Of a stretch of 64,000 nucleotides of DNA, positions 18,242 to 26,411 are shown in pieces (the first letter of the stretch is position 1; every line of letters begins with the position of its first letter). The notes under the pieces were generated by a model that did no database searches, was not told the origin of the DNA, and saw nothing but the letters and a program-made list of their open reading frames with translations. The position numbers were made by a program, and so were the translations under genes. Origin of the DNA: Ignavibacteriales bacterium (lineage in GTDB: Bacteria; Bacteroidota; Ignavibacteria; Ignavibacteriales; Ignavibacteriaceae); contig JADJHL010000008.1 in assembly GCA_016707585.1 (NCBI GenBank), positions 894,423 to 958,422 on the forward strand. The letters are read 5' to 3'.

Positions 18242-19492
18242 ATGGATAGATTAACTAAAGACAACATTCAACCTAAAATCTTACAGAAATTATTAGAAGA
18301 TTCTGATATTACTATAGAAGATGCTTTGGAAAATGAGATGATCCTTAATATGGGTCCTCAGCATCCTGCAACTCATGGTGTGCTAAGATTATTACTAAGA
18401 CTTGATGGTGAAACAGTAATCAATTGTGTTCCTGATGTTGGTTATTTGCATCGCGGATACGAAAAGATGGCTGAGAATATGAGTTACTACGAATTTATAC
18501 CTCATACAGATCGTCTTGATTATCTATCACCAATTGCAAATAATGTTGCCTGGGTTTTAGCCGTTGAAAAATTAGCTGGAATAGAAGTCCCAGTTCGTGC
18601 ACAATATATTAGAATGATGATTGCTGAACTTGCGAGAATAGCCTCACACTTAGTTGCAATTGGTTCTTTTGCGATGGATGTTGGTGCACTTACTGTGTTT
18701 CTCTGGACATTGCGTGAACGTGAAAAGATAATGGATGTTTGGGATATTCTTTGTGGCGCAAGATTTACAAACAGTTATACGCGTATTGGCGGTGTTGCTA
18801 ATGATGCTCAACCAGAAGCTCTAGCATTAGTTAAAAAGTTTATTAATGAAATTGATGATAATCTTTCTGAATGTGAAAGTTTACTTAACACTAACAGAAT
18901 TTTTATTGAAAGATTAGATGGTGTTGGAAGAATTTCTAAAGAAGATGCTTTGAGTTATGGTTACACAGGTCCAAATTTAAGAGCAAGCGGAGTTGAGTTT
19001 GATTTAAGAAGAGCTACTCCTTATTTACAGTACGATAAAGTTGATTTCAAAATTCCTGTTTATCAGGAAGGTGATGCTTTAGCGAGATATTTTGTTCGTG
19101 CTGATGAAGTTAGAGAAAGTGCAAAAATTGTTAAACAATGTTTGCAGTTAATGCAGCCTGGAGAAATAAAAGCTAATCTTCCAAAATCTATTCTTCCACA
19201 AAAAGTAGAAGTTTATTCAAAGATGGAAGAACTTATTCACGATTTTATGATTGTAAACTTTGGTATAAATCCACCAGTTGGAGAAGTTTATCATGCTATC
19301 GAAGGTTCAAAAGGTGAACTTGGTTTTTACATTGTTAGCAAAGGCGAAGGACATCCGTGGAAATGCAAAATTCGCTCGCCCTCGTTTATTCACATTCAAT
19401 CTTTACCACATTTAGTAAAAGGTCATATGGTTTCTGATGTTGTTGCAATAATTGGAAGTATCGATCCAATTATGGGAGAGGCGGATAAATAA
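18242..19492 (+). CDS. nuoD: NADH-quinone oxidoreductase subunit D
   Basis: NuoD (416 residues) forms the quinone-binding pocket with NuoB. It begins with the conserved NMGPQHPATHGVLRLLLRLDGE near residue 37 and includes GYLHRGYEKMAE, DRLDYLSP and the C-terminal DPIMGEADK, so both ends are intact. The stop codon lies just before a long homopolymer block that does not belong in a normal operon. The first 35 residues are a short unconserved extension. Confidence 0.95.
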   Translation: MDRLTKDNIQPKILQKLLEDSDITIEDALENEMILNMGPQHPATHGVLRLLLRLDGETVINCVPDVGYLHRGYEKMAENMSYYEFIPHTDRLDYLSPIANNVAWVLAVEKLAGIEVPVRAQYIRMMIAELARIASHLVAIGSFAMDVGALTVFLWTLREREKIMDVWDILCGARFTNSYTRIGGVANDAQPEALALVKKFINEIDDNLSECESLLNTNRIFIERLDGVGRISKEDALSYGYTGPNLRASGVEFDLRRATPYLQYDKVDFKIPVYQEGDALARYFVRADEVRESAKIVKQCLQLMQPGEIKANLPKSILPQKVEVYSKMEELIHDFMIVNFGINPPVGEVYHAIEGSKGELGFYIVSKGEGHPWKCKIRSPSFIHIQSLPHLVKGHMVSDVVAIIGSIDPIMGEADK

Positions 19493-19500
19493 GTTTAAGT

Positions 19501-19670
<170 letters not shown>

Positions 19671-20156
19671 ATGGAATTTAAATTTACACAAGAAAATGTA
19701 GAACGAATCAATAAAGAAATTGCAAAATATCCAGTAAAAAAATCTGCAGTTATGGCAAGTCTTTATATTGCGCAAGAACAAAATGGATTTATTTCAAGTG
19801 AAGTAATAAAAGAAATAGCGACCCTTTTAGAAATGACTCCTGAAGATGTTCTTGGTGTTGTAACTTTTTATACAATGTATTTTCAAAAACCAATGGGCAA
19901 ACATCATATCCAGGTTTGCACAAATGTTTCCTGTATGCTTCGTGGTGGATATGATATCTGGAATCAGGTAAAAGATAAACTTGGTATTGGAAATATGGAA
20001 GTTACTGGTGACGGAAAATTTTCTTTAGAAGAAGTTGAATGTATGGGAAGCTGTGGAACTGCTCCTATGATTGCTGTTAACGAAGATTATTTCGAAAATC
20101 TCACCAAAGATAAAGTAGATAAGATATTAGGAAGCCTCTCCCAAACCCTCTCCTAA
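19671..20156 (+). CDS. nuoE: NADH-quinone oxidoreductase subunit E
   Basis: NuoE is the 24 kDa-type thioredoxin-like subunit of the NADH-oxidising module and holds the [2Fe-2S] cluster N1a. Ligands are Cys83 and Cys88 (VCTNVSCML) and Cys124 and Cys128 (ECMGSCGTAP). The 161-residue length is normal. The last residues (GSLSQTLS) are encoded by part of a CCTCTCC-type dispersed repeat, so the true C-terminus may be slightly different. The start lies directly after the homopolymer block, hence its ribosome site cannot be judged. Confidence 0.93.
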   Translation: MEFKFTQENVERINKEIAKYPVKKSAVMASLYIAQEQNGFISSEVIKEIATLLEMTPEDVLGVVTFYTMYFQKPMGKHHIQVCTNVSCMLRGGYDIWNQVKDKLGIGNMEVTGDGKFSLEEVECMGSCGTAPMIAVNEDYFENLTKDKVDKILGSLSQTLS

Positions 20157-20234
20157 AGGGGGGAAAAAGGGGGGGGGGGGAAAAAAAAAAAAAAAAATTA
20201 AAAAAAAAAAAAAAATTAAATTCTAGGGGGCTTG
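20131..20234. repeat. Half of a CCTCTCC/GGAGAGG dispersed palindrome merged with homopolymer artefact
   Basis: GAAGCCTCTCCCAAACCCTC and the following TCCTAAAGG at 20131-20159 are the left arm of a palindromic repeat common in Bacteroidota-type genomes. The expected right arm (GGAGAGGGCTT) is replaced by G and A runs at 20157-20220, with only GGGGGCTTGC left at 20225-20234. The palindrome probably caused the assembly or consensus failure. Confidence 0.6.
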
Positions 20235-20242
20235 CTTTACAT

Positions 20243-21565
20243 ATGGAAAAAATAGTTTTACCCGAAATTGAAAATTTTCACATTCTTGATGTTTTTGTTG
20301 AGAATGGTGGATTTACTGCTGCAAAAAAAGCTTTCTCACAATCAACCGATGATATAATTGATCAGGTTAAAAAATCTGGTTTACGTGGTAGAGGCGGTGC
20401 TGCTTTCTCCGCTGGTTTGAAGTGGAGCTTTATGCCTAAGACTACTGATAAACCAAAATATCTTTGCATAAACGGTGATGAATCTGAACCAGGATCTTTT
20501 AAAGACAGACAAATATTTGAATATAATCCACATCAACTGATAGAAGGTATTTTAATTACCTGCTACGCGATCGGTGCAAAGACAGCTTACATTTACATTC
20601 GTGGAGAATATCATAAATGGATTAAGCTAATGCAAAAAGCATTAGATGATGCTTATGCTGCCGGCTATGTTGGAGAAGCGATGAAAGAAAAATTTGGAAC
20701 AGAATTTTTCTGTAATATTTATATTCACAAAGGTGCAGGGGCTTACATTTGTGGTGAAGAATCATCTTTAATGAATTCCGTTGAAGGTAAGAGAGGATAT
20801 CCAAGAGTTAAACCTCCGTTTCCAGCACAGAATGGTTTATGGGGATGCCCAACTACAATTAATAATGTTGAAACCATTACAAACATTCCTCCGATTATTA
20901 ATAAAGGCTGGGAATGGTTTTCTAAAATTGGCGAACCGAAACATCCGGGAACAATTTTATTTGGAGTTAGTGGACATGTAAATAAACCAGGTGTTTATGA
21001 ACTTCCTTCAGGTACCTTGCTTACTGATATAATTTATAATTATGCCGGTGGAGTTCCGGGAAATAAAAGAATTCTTTGTGTAATCCCTGGCGGGTCTTCT
21101 ATGCCGCCATTACGCGGTGATCAGCTTGAAGGCGTTAAGATGGATGCTGAGTCTTTGCGTGCGGCTGGTTCTGCAATTGGCACGGGGGGAATAATGGTGA
21201 TGGATGAAGATACTGATCTTGTAAAAGTTTTAGCTCGACTTTCGCATTTTTATCATCACGAAAGTTGCGGACAATGCACTCCTTGTCGAGAGGGAACTGG
21301 TTGGCTTGAAAAAATCTTAAAAAGAATTCTTGCTGGTAATGGTTCTGTAAGTGATGTTGATTTACTTATAACGGTTGCAAACCAGATTGAAGGAAATACA
21401 ATTTGCGCTCTTGGTGAGGCAGCCGCCTGGCCTGTTAGATTTATGGTTACAAGATTCAGAGATTATTTTGAAGCAAGAGTAAGCAAAGAAGTTAATCTGC
21501 AAGTTGCAAATAAAGTCCATTCAATGAGAGAAACTGCAAGACCTTTAGCTGAAGTTAAGAATTAG
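20243..21565 (+). CDS. nuoF: NADH-quinone oxidoreductase subunit F
   Basis: NuoF binds NADH, FMN and the [4Fe-4S] cluster N3. The 440 residues show the nucleotide motif GLRGRGGAAFSAGLKWSF near residues 48-65, GDESEPGSFKDR, the FMN-side GAGAYICGEESSLMNSVEGK near 165-185, and the cluster motif SCGQCTPCREGT (Cys342, Cys345, Cys348), with the fourth Cys in NTICALGEAAAWP. It is the last nuo gene here; nuoG to nuoN are not in the window. Confidence 0.96.
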   Translation: MEKIVLPEIENFHILDVFVENGGFTAAKKAFSQSTDDIIDQVKKSGLRGRGGAAFSAGLKWSFMPKTTDKPKYLCINGDESEPGSFKDRQIFEYNPHQLIEGILITCYAIGAKTAYIYIRGEYHKWIKLMQKALDDAYAAGYVGEAMKEKFGTEFFCNIYIHKGAGAYICGEESSLMNSVEGKRGYPRVKPPFPAQNGLWGCPTTINNVETITNIPPIINKGWEWFSKIGEPKHPGTILFGVSGHVNKPGVYELPSGTLLTDIIYNYAGGVPGNKRILCVIPGGSSMPPLRGDQLEGVKMDAESLRAAGSAIGTGGIMVMDEDTDLVKVLARLSHFYHHESCGQCTPCREGTGWLEKILKRILAGNGSVSDVDLLITVANQIEGNTICALGEAAAWPVRFMVTRFRDYFEARVSKEVNLQVANKVHSMRETARPLAEVKN

Positions 21566-21583
21566 TTAAAATTATAATTATTT

Positions 21584-21775
21584 ATGTGGGTATTTAGGAG
21601 TTTTCTTTTTAACGTTTTCACATTTAGAATTGGTTATGCTTTTTTAAGGATTATTACATTTGGAAAGTATCCTAAAGAAATCGTAGCCAACACAGACAAA
21701 TTAAAAATTGAATTTGTTGGTATATTTGTTTTTCTGGCTCTTGTTCTTCCAGTCTTTTATATACTCTTTAAATAA
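21584..21775 (+). CDS. Small membrane protein downstream of nuoF
   Basis: The 63-residue frame starts 18 bases after nuoF and ends just before a terminator, so it looks like the last gene of the nuo transcript. It has an amphipathic aromatic N-terminus (MWVFRSFLFNVFTFRIGYAF) and one clear membrane helix at residues 44-62 (IEFVGIFVFLALVLPVFYIL). I do not recognise the family. Position suggests a link with complex I, but that is only inference. Confidence 0.6.
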   Translation: MWVFRSFLFNVFTFRIGYAFLRIITFGKYPKEIVANTDKLKIEFVGIFVFLALVLPVFYILFK

Positions 21776-21779
21776 AATA

Positions 21780-21806
21780 ATCCTCTCAAGTTGAGAGGAT
21801 TTTTTG
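21780..21806 (+). terminator. Rho-independent terminator of the nuo operon
   Basis: ATCCTCTC and GAGAGGAT pair around a five-base loop and are followed by six T residues on the plus strand, directly after the small membrane protein gene. Confidence 0.85.
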
Positions 21807-21847
21807 GTTTAATAAATATCCATAAATTCATTTAAAGAATATCTATA

Positions 21848-23296
21848 CTATTTATTACTCATTTTTCTTATCATATAATTTACATGAATATCTTTTGGAT
21901 TCATTTGAGCAGCTAATCTATAATGTCTTAAAGCTAAACCATTATTGTTATCTTTATAATAAGCATCAGCTAGAGCAACCATAACATTAAATGATTTTGG
22001 ATATTTTTTAATCAATTCTCTAAGATAAAAAATTGCAGCGGCTGGTTTATTTAATCCTAGCAAATCTTTTGCAAAATATATTGCTTCATTTTCATTTAAA
22101 TGGTATTGATTGGCTTCATTATCATAAATATGATATAGTTTTGTAATTGAACTATCTATCCCTTGATTTAAATAAGTCGTCATTAAATCATCAGATAATG
22201 TTTTTAAAGGTATAACTTCAATATTATTGGTTTCAATTTGCATTAAATCTATAGATGGTAATCCAAGATTTCTATCACTTATATTTAATAAATGTACTGC
22301 TGCTAATTTATTTTCAGGTTCAATTAACAACATAGTTGTAAATCCAGTACCACCACCAGTATGAGAAATTGTTTTTAATGAATCCTTTTCCATACCCAAT
22401 GCAAATCCAAGTCCATAATCAACTAAGTTTCCATTTTTAAGTTTTGTTTGTTTTATTATTGAATTGAAAGTAGAGTGTTTTATCAGTTTTCCTTCTAACA
22501 AAGATTTTGCAAAAAGAAGAATGTCTTCTGCTGTTGATAATAAACCACCGCCAGCAGACTTTATACTTAGATCTGCAAGTGGAGCATTCTTAATTTCTCG
22601 TTCAAAATTTTTTTCATAACCTTTTACTCTGTTAGGTACAATCTCTTGTTGTTTATCTAACATTGTATATTTCATTCCTGATGGTTCAAAAATATTTTTT
22701 ATAAGATATTTTTCATACGATAGTTTTGATATCTTTTCTATAATCAATCCTAAAAGTGAATATCCAAGTGAAGTGTATTCATATTTTGTGCCCGGCTCAT
22801 AAATAAGTGAATCATACTCAAATACTTTGACTGCTTCGGCCACCGAAGAATAATATTTTTTATTATGGAACTCACCATCTTTATAACTTCTAATCCCAGC
22901 GGTATGGTTAAGTAACTGACGTGTTGTGAATTTCCATTTCTTTTCAGGAAAATCAGGTAAATAAACTCTTACATCCTTATCAAGATCAATCAATCCTTTT
23001 TCCCATAATTGTAAAACTGCTACAGCGGTAATCGGTTTTGTGATTGAAGCAATTCTAAATAAAGAATGAATGTTTACTGGATCATTGTCCTCAATATCTG
23101 CTATACCTTTTACTCCTAGCCATTGAATCTTGCCATCCTTTAACACTCCTGCTGAAATAGACGGTACCTTTTTATTTTCTATGTATTTAGATAAATAATC
23201 ATCAAAAAGTTTATTTTTATTTTCTTGAGGAAAAGTTATTTGATTCATATTTAGCGTTATTAAAATTGAAGTGAAGACGAATTTTATTTTATTCAT
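21848..23296 (-). CDS. Serine hydrolase of the beta-lactamase (class C/LACTB-like) family with TPR tail
   Basis: This 482-residue protein has a probable N-terminal signal and a penicillin-binding-like serine hydrolase domain at residues about 30-350. The nucleophile is Ser84 in SITK (84-87); the second motif is Tyr174-Thr-Ser176 instead of the usual YxN, as in LACTB-like peptidases; the third is HTGGGTG near 336. The last 100 residues carry TPR-like helices (AIFYLRELIKKYPKSFNVMV). It probably cleaves small peptides or peptidoglycan-derived substrates. Nothing supports a role in antibiotic resistance. It is monocistronic as far as the spacing shows. Confidence 0.85.
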   Translation of the reverse strand: MNKIKFVFTSILITLNMNQITFPQENKNKLFDDYLSKYIENKKVPSISAGVLKDGKIQWLGVKGIADIEDNDPVNIHSLFRIASITKPITAVAVLQLWEKGLIDLDKDVRVYLPDFPEKKWKFTTRQLLNHTAGIRSYKDGEFHNKKYYSSVAEAVKVFEYDSLIYEPGTKYEYTSLGYSLLGLIIEKISKLSYEKYLIKNIFEPSGMKYTMLDKQQEIVPNRVKGYEKNFEREIKNAPLADLSIKSAGGGLLSTAEDILLFAKSLLEGKLIKHSTFNSIIKQTKLKNGNLVDYGLGFALGMEKDSLKTISHTGGGTGFTTMLLIEPENKLAAVHLLNISDRNLGLPSIDLMQIETNNIEVIPLKTLSDDLMTTYLNQGIDSSITKLYHIYDNEANQYHLNENEAIYFAKDLLGLNKPAAAIFYLRELIKKYPKSFNVMVALADAYYKDNNNGLALRHYRLAAQMNPKDIHVNYMIRKMSNK

Positions 23297-23336
23297 TTTT
23301 ATTACTTTTAAAAATAATATTTAGTGTTCTAAATTT

Positions 23337-23367
23337 TCAAAAAAAAAGGCTGATTAACTCAGCCTTT
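23337..23367 (-). terminator. Rho-independent terminator of tig-clpP
   Basis: On the minus strand AAAGGCTGA pairs with TCAGCCTTT around a five-base loop and is followed by a long T-run. It lies seven bases after the clpP stop. Confidence 0.85.
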
Positions 23368-23373
23368 ACAATC

Positions 23374-23994
23374 TTATTTTATTGGAATTCGTTTTTCAAT
23401 AATATTATCAATAAGCCTGTATTCTTTGGCTTCCTCTGCGGTTAGGAAATAATCACGATCACAGTCCTTTGTAATCTGTTCTATTGTTTTACCAGTATGA
23501 TTAGCTAAAATCTTATAAAGAGTATCACGTGTTTTAATTAATTCTTTTGCATGTATTTCAACATCAGTTACCTGCCCACCAATACCCTGAGTCCAAGGTT
23601 GATGAATCATAATCTTTGAATGGGGTAGTGATGATCTTTTACCATCTGCACCACCAGCTAATAATACTGCACCCATACTTGCAGCCATTCCAACACAAAT
23701 TGTTGCAACATCAGGTTTAATAAATTTCATTGTATCGTAAATAGCTAAACCTGCAGTTACACTTCCACCGGGTGAATTTACATACATATGAATATCTTTT
23801 TCAGAATCTTCAGCCTCAAGAAAAATAAGCTGAGCAATTGTTAAACTTGCAACATGATCATCTATTGCTGTTCCAAGAAAAATTATTCTTTCTCTAAGTA
23901 AGCGTGAGTAAATATCCATCCCACGTTCACCACGTCCAGTTTGTTCTATTACATAAGGGACAAGCTGGTTATAGATTTCAATATGATTACTCAT
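23374..23994 (-). CDS. clpP: ATP-dependent Clp protease proteolytic subunit
   Basis: ClpP forms the barrel-shaped peptidase that degrades proteins unfolded by ClpX or ClpA/C. The 206 residues carry the catalytic triad Ser106 (VGMAASMGAV), His131 (KIMIHQP) and Asp181 (CDRDYFLTAEEA), with the oxyanion loop NSPGGSVTAG. The N-terminus GRGERGMDIYSRLLRERI is typical. It overlaps the trigger factor gene by eight bases, the common tig-clpP order; clpX does not follow here. Confidence 0.97.
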   Translation of the reverse strand: MSNHIEIYNQLVPYVIEQTGRGERGMDIYSRLLRERIIFLGTAIDDHVASLTIAQLIFLEAEDSEKDIHMYVNSPGGSVTAGLAIYDTMKFIKPDVATICVGMAASMGAVLLAGGADGKRSSLPHSKIMIHQPWTQGIGGQVTDVEIHAKELIKTRDTLYKILANHTGKTIEQITKDCDRDYFLTAEEAKEYRLIDNIIEKRIPIK

Positions 23995-25300
23995 TTACGG
24001 CCTCTTGTTTTGCTTTTAATTTATCTGGATGAACTTTATTTAATGTGCTATTTGATTTTAAGAAGTCGAATAATTTTTGATCAAGAATTCTTTCTCCTTG
24101 ATTTGAAGTTTTATAATAGTTGATAAGTTTATCAACAGGCAAACCGGTTTTCTGAAATTCTTTTTCTGCTAACTGAGTATAATCAGAATCATCAATAGTT
24201 AAACTTTCTTTTTTCTGAATTTCATTTTTTATCAAATACCATTTTACTTCAGACTCAGCAGATTTTTGCAATCTGGTTCTTGTTTCTTCTTTGTTAAATG
24301 GATATTTAGATTTTTTAGCTTTTTCTTCTTCAGATTTTACATATTCTTCTAATATGTTATTAACTAAAGATTTTGGTGGATCAAATTCATTTTTCTTTAA
24401 GATCTCACTAACAAATTTAACTCTAATCATCTCTTCAGTTTGCTGATCATAATAAGTCTGAATATCTTTTTTAATCTCTTCTCTTAATTCAGATTCAGTT
24501 GAAACTTTATCTCTTGTAGCTTTCTTTATAATTTCTTCATTTAATTCTGGAAGAACTACTTTTTTTATTCCAAGTATAGAAACTTTGTAAGTAAACTCTT
24601 CTTTATGAGATTCTTCAGTTCCATCTTCTAATTTATGCTTGTGCTCATCTTTAAAAGTAAAATTAAAAGACTCACCAACTTTTTTATTTTTAGAATTTTT
24701 AATTATATCCTTAGCAATACCATCAGCGGTTAAGTCAATTTGCATCTTTTCTGTAATATTTTCATCAAGCTTTTCGCCATTCTTTTCAATCATCACAATT
24801 TCAGCATCGATTGTATGATTTTCATCTGTTATAACATCAGTATCTTCTAAAGTTTTATTGGATTTACGGATGTAATCAATTTCTTTAGCTATTTCATCAT
24901 CACCTGCTATTAAATCAGGAATATCAAATGTTAATCCTTTGTAATTCTGTATATCAAGCAGTGGAATAATCTCATACTTTACTTTAAATGATAACTCTTT
25001 CTCAGGTTCAAATTTTAGATCAGTCATTGATGGCTGGCCAATTGGTTTGAACTGATTTTCTTCAGCAACTTTCCAGAAAAAAGTATTAGCAATTTTTTCA
25101 GAAGCTTCATATTCAAAAGCATCGCCATACATTTTCTTTAACATTGATATAGGAGCTTTGCCTTTTCTAAAACCAGGAACTTGAATTTTTTTAGTTTGTT
25201 TTTTTACTTCTTCTTCAATTTCATTTTTAATTTCATCATAATTAAGTTTTATTTCAACTTCTTTTTCTGATGAACTAATATCAACAACATTGTATTCCAT
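23987..25300 (-). CDS. tig: Trigger factor
   Basis: Trigger factor is the ribosome-bound chaperone and prolyl isomerase that meets nascent chains. The start is ATG 25300 (MEYNVVDISS), preceded by GAGGTTAG; longer in-frame versions run into the tRNA-Leu. The 437 residues show the ribosome-binding signature region (IQVPGFRKGKAPISMLKKMYG) near residues 40-60, a divergent FKBP-like middle domain at about 150-260, and a helical C-terminal arm domain. The PPIase domain is weakly conserved, as is common in this phylum. It overlaps clpP, so the pair is co-translated. Confidence 0.92.
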   Translation of the reverse strand: MEYNVVDISSSEKEVEIKLNYDEIKNEIEEEVKKQTKKIQVPGFRKGKAPISMLKKMYGDAFEYEASEKIANTFFWKVAEENQFKPIGQPSMTDLKFEPEKELSFKVKYEIIPLLDIQNYKGLTFDIPDLIAGDDEIAKEIDYIRKSNKTLEDTDVITDENHTIDAEIVMIEKNGEKLDENITEKMQIDLTADGIAKDIIKNSKNKKVGESFNFTFKDEHKHKLEDGTEESHKEEFTYKVSILGIKKVVLPELNEEIIKKATRDKVSTESELREEIKKDIQTYYDQQTEEMIRVKFVSEILKKNEFDPPKSLVNNILEEYVKSEEEKAKKSKYPFNKEETRTRLQKSAESEVKWYLIKNEIQKKESLTIDDSDYTQLAEKEFQKTGLPVDKLINYYKTSNQGERILDQKLFDFLKSNSTLNKVHPDKLKAKQEAVNE

Positions 25301-25346
25301 AAATACTCTAACCTCGAATAAATAATTTAAAGGGATGAAACGAAAG

Positions 25347-25429
25347 TGCGAGAACGGGGACTCGAACCCCGACACCTCTCGGTACTAGATCCTAAGTCTA
25401 GCGCGTCTACCAAATTCCGCCATTCTCGC
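25347..25429 (-). tRNA. tRNA-Leu (anticodon TAG)
   Basis: On the minus strand acceptor GCGAGAA pairs with TTCTCGC, the anticodon stem CTAGA/TCTAG closes the loop CTTAGGA reading TAG, a long variable arm (TACCGAGAGGTG) marks a class II tRNA, and the T-arm is GGGGTTCGAGTCCCC. The discriminator is A without encoded CCA. It is 46 bases upstream of trigger factor. Confidence 0.95.
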
Positions 25430-25685
25430 AAAATTGAATTTTTGGACGAATCCAAAAGCTAAAATCTATTAAAAGAACTATCTAACGTGATATTATTAAA
25501 CGATTTAAGTGTTAAAAATCGCCTGCAAATATAACCTTATACCCGTTGTTATACAAATAAACTTATTAATAGTTATCACTTTATTGTCTTAAAACTTAAC
25601 TTTTGAGCAGATGAAATGAGATTTTCTTATTTTTAGTAGTGTCATATAAACTGTAATAATTTTCTTAAAGGTTTAGGAGAACCCT

Positions 25686-26411
25686 ATGGGGTACAAATAT
25701 CTAAAGTTTACCAGTGCTGGTGCTCAAAAAAAATATAATGAAGATGCTGTTGAAATACTTGAAACTGGTGATGGACTTCTTGCTGTTTTATGCGATGGAG
25801 TAGGAGGAGATTATGGTGGCGATTTAGCCGCTAAAATTGCACTTAAATCCGCACTATATTTTTTTACAACTTCAGAAGTTCAGGATTATCTAGAGAGGAT
25901 TAAGCTAACTATTGATGAATCAAATAACTTTATTTTAAATCATTCATCCGGAAGTTTACCTCTAAAAAATATGGCTACTACATTTGAAATATTTTTTTAT
26001 AAAGATAGCTTTGTTTATTGGGGGCATATTGGTGATTCAAGAATTTACAATCTTCGTTCTAAAAGATTAAATCAAATTACAAAGGACCATTCCTTAGTTC
26101 AAAAATTACTTGATGAAGGTTACATTACACATAAACAAGCTGAAACACATCCGCAAAAAAATGTAATTGTTAAAGCTCTTGGTGATAATTCAACTGTTGA
26201 ACCTGATATTAGTAAAATTAAAGTTAACGATTTTGAAAAAAATAAATTTTTTATTTGCTCTGATGGTGTTTCTAATTTAATTACACAAAAGGAATTAGAA
26301 GAAATACTAAATCGTACAGACCACGAAGAAATGAAAACCGAATTGGTGAAAATTGTTAAATTACGCGGTGCAGTTGATGATTATTCATTTATCATTATTG
26401 AAAAAGTTTAA
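25686..26411 (+). CDS. PP2C-type Ser/Thr protein phosphatase
   Basis: This 241-residue soluble PPM phosphatase has the metal-binding motifs in order: KKYNEDA (Asp22), LCDGVGGDYGGDLAA, GHIGDSRIYNLR near residue 115-126, and FFICSDGVSNL plus a C-terminal VDDYSFIII. It removes phosphate from Ser/Thr residues and, next to a PknB-like kinase, should reset that kinase or its substrates. The stop TAA shares its last base with the kinase ATG (TAATG), giving strict coupling. A TTAGGAG ribosome site precedes the ATG. The 256 bases before the gene hold no other gene and should contain the operon promoter. Confidence 0.93.
   Translation: MGYKYLKFTSAGAQKKYNEDAVEILETGDGLLAVLCDGVGGDYGGDLAAKIALKSALYFFTTSEVQDYLERIKLTIDESNNFILNHSSGSLPLKNMATTFEIFFYKDSFVYWGHIGDSRIYNLRSKRLNQITKDHSLVQKLLDEGYITHKQAETHPQKNVIVKALGDNSTVEPDISKIKVNDFEKNKFFICSDGVSNLITQKELEEILNRTDHEEMKTELVKIVKLRGAVDDYSFIIIEKV

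Noticed and set aside
25301..25375. Longer N-terminus for trigger factor
   Set aside because: It runs into tRNA-Leu and lacks family similarity; ATG 25300 has a good ribosome site.
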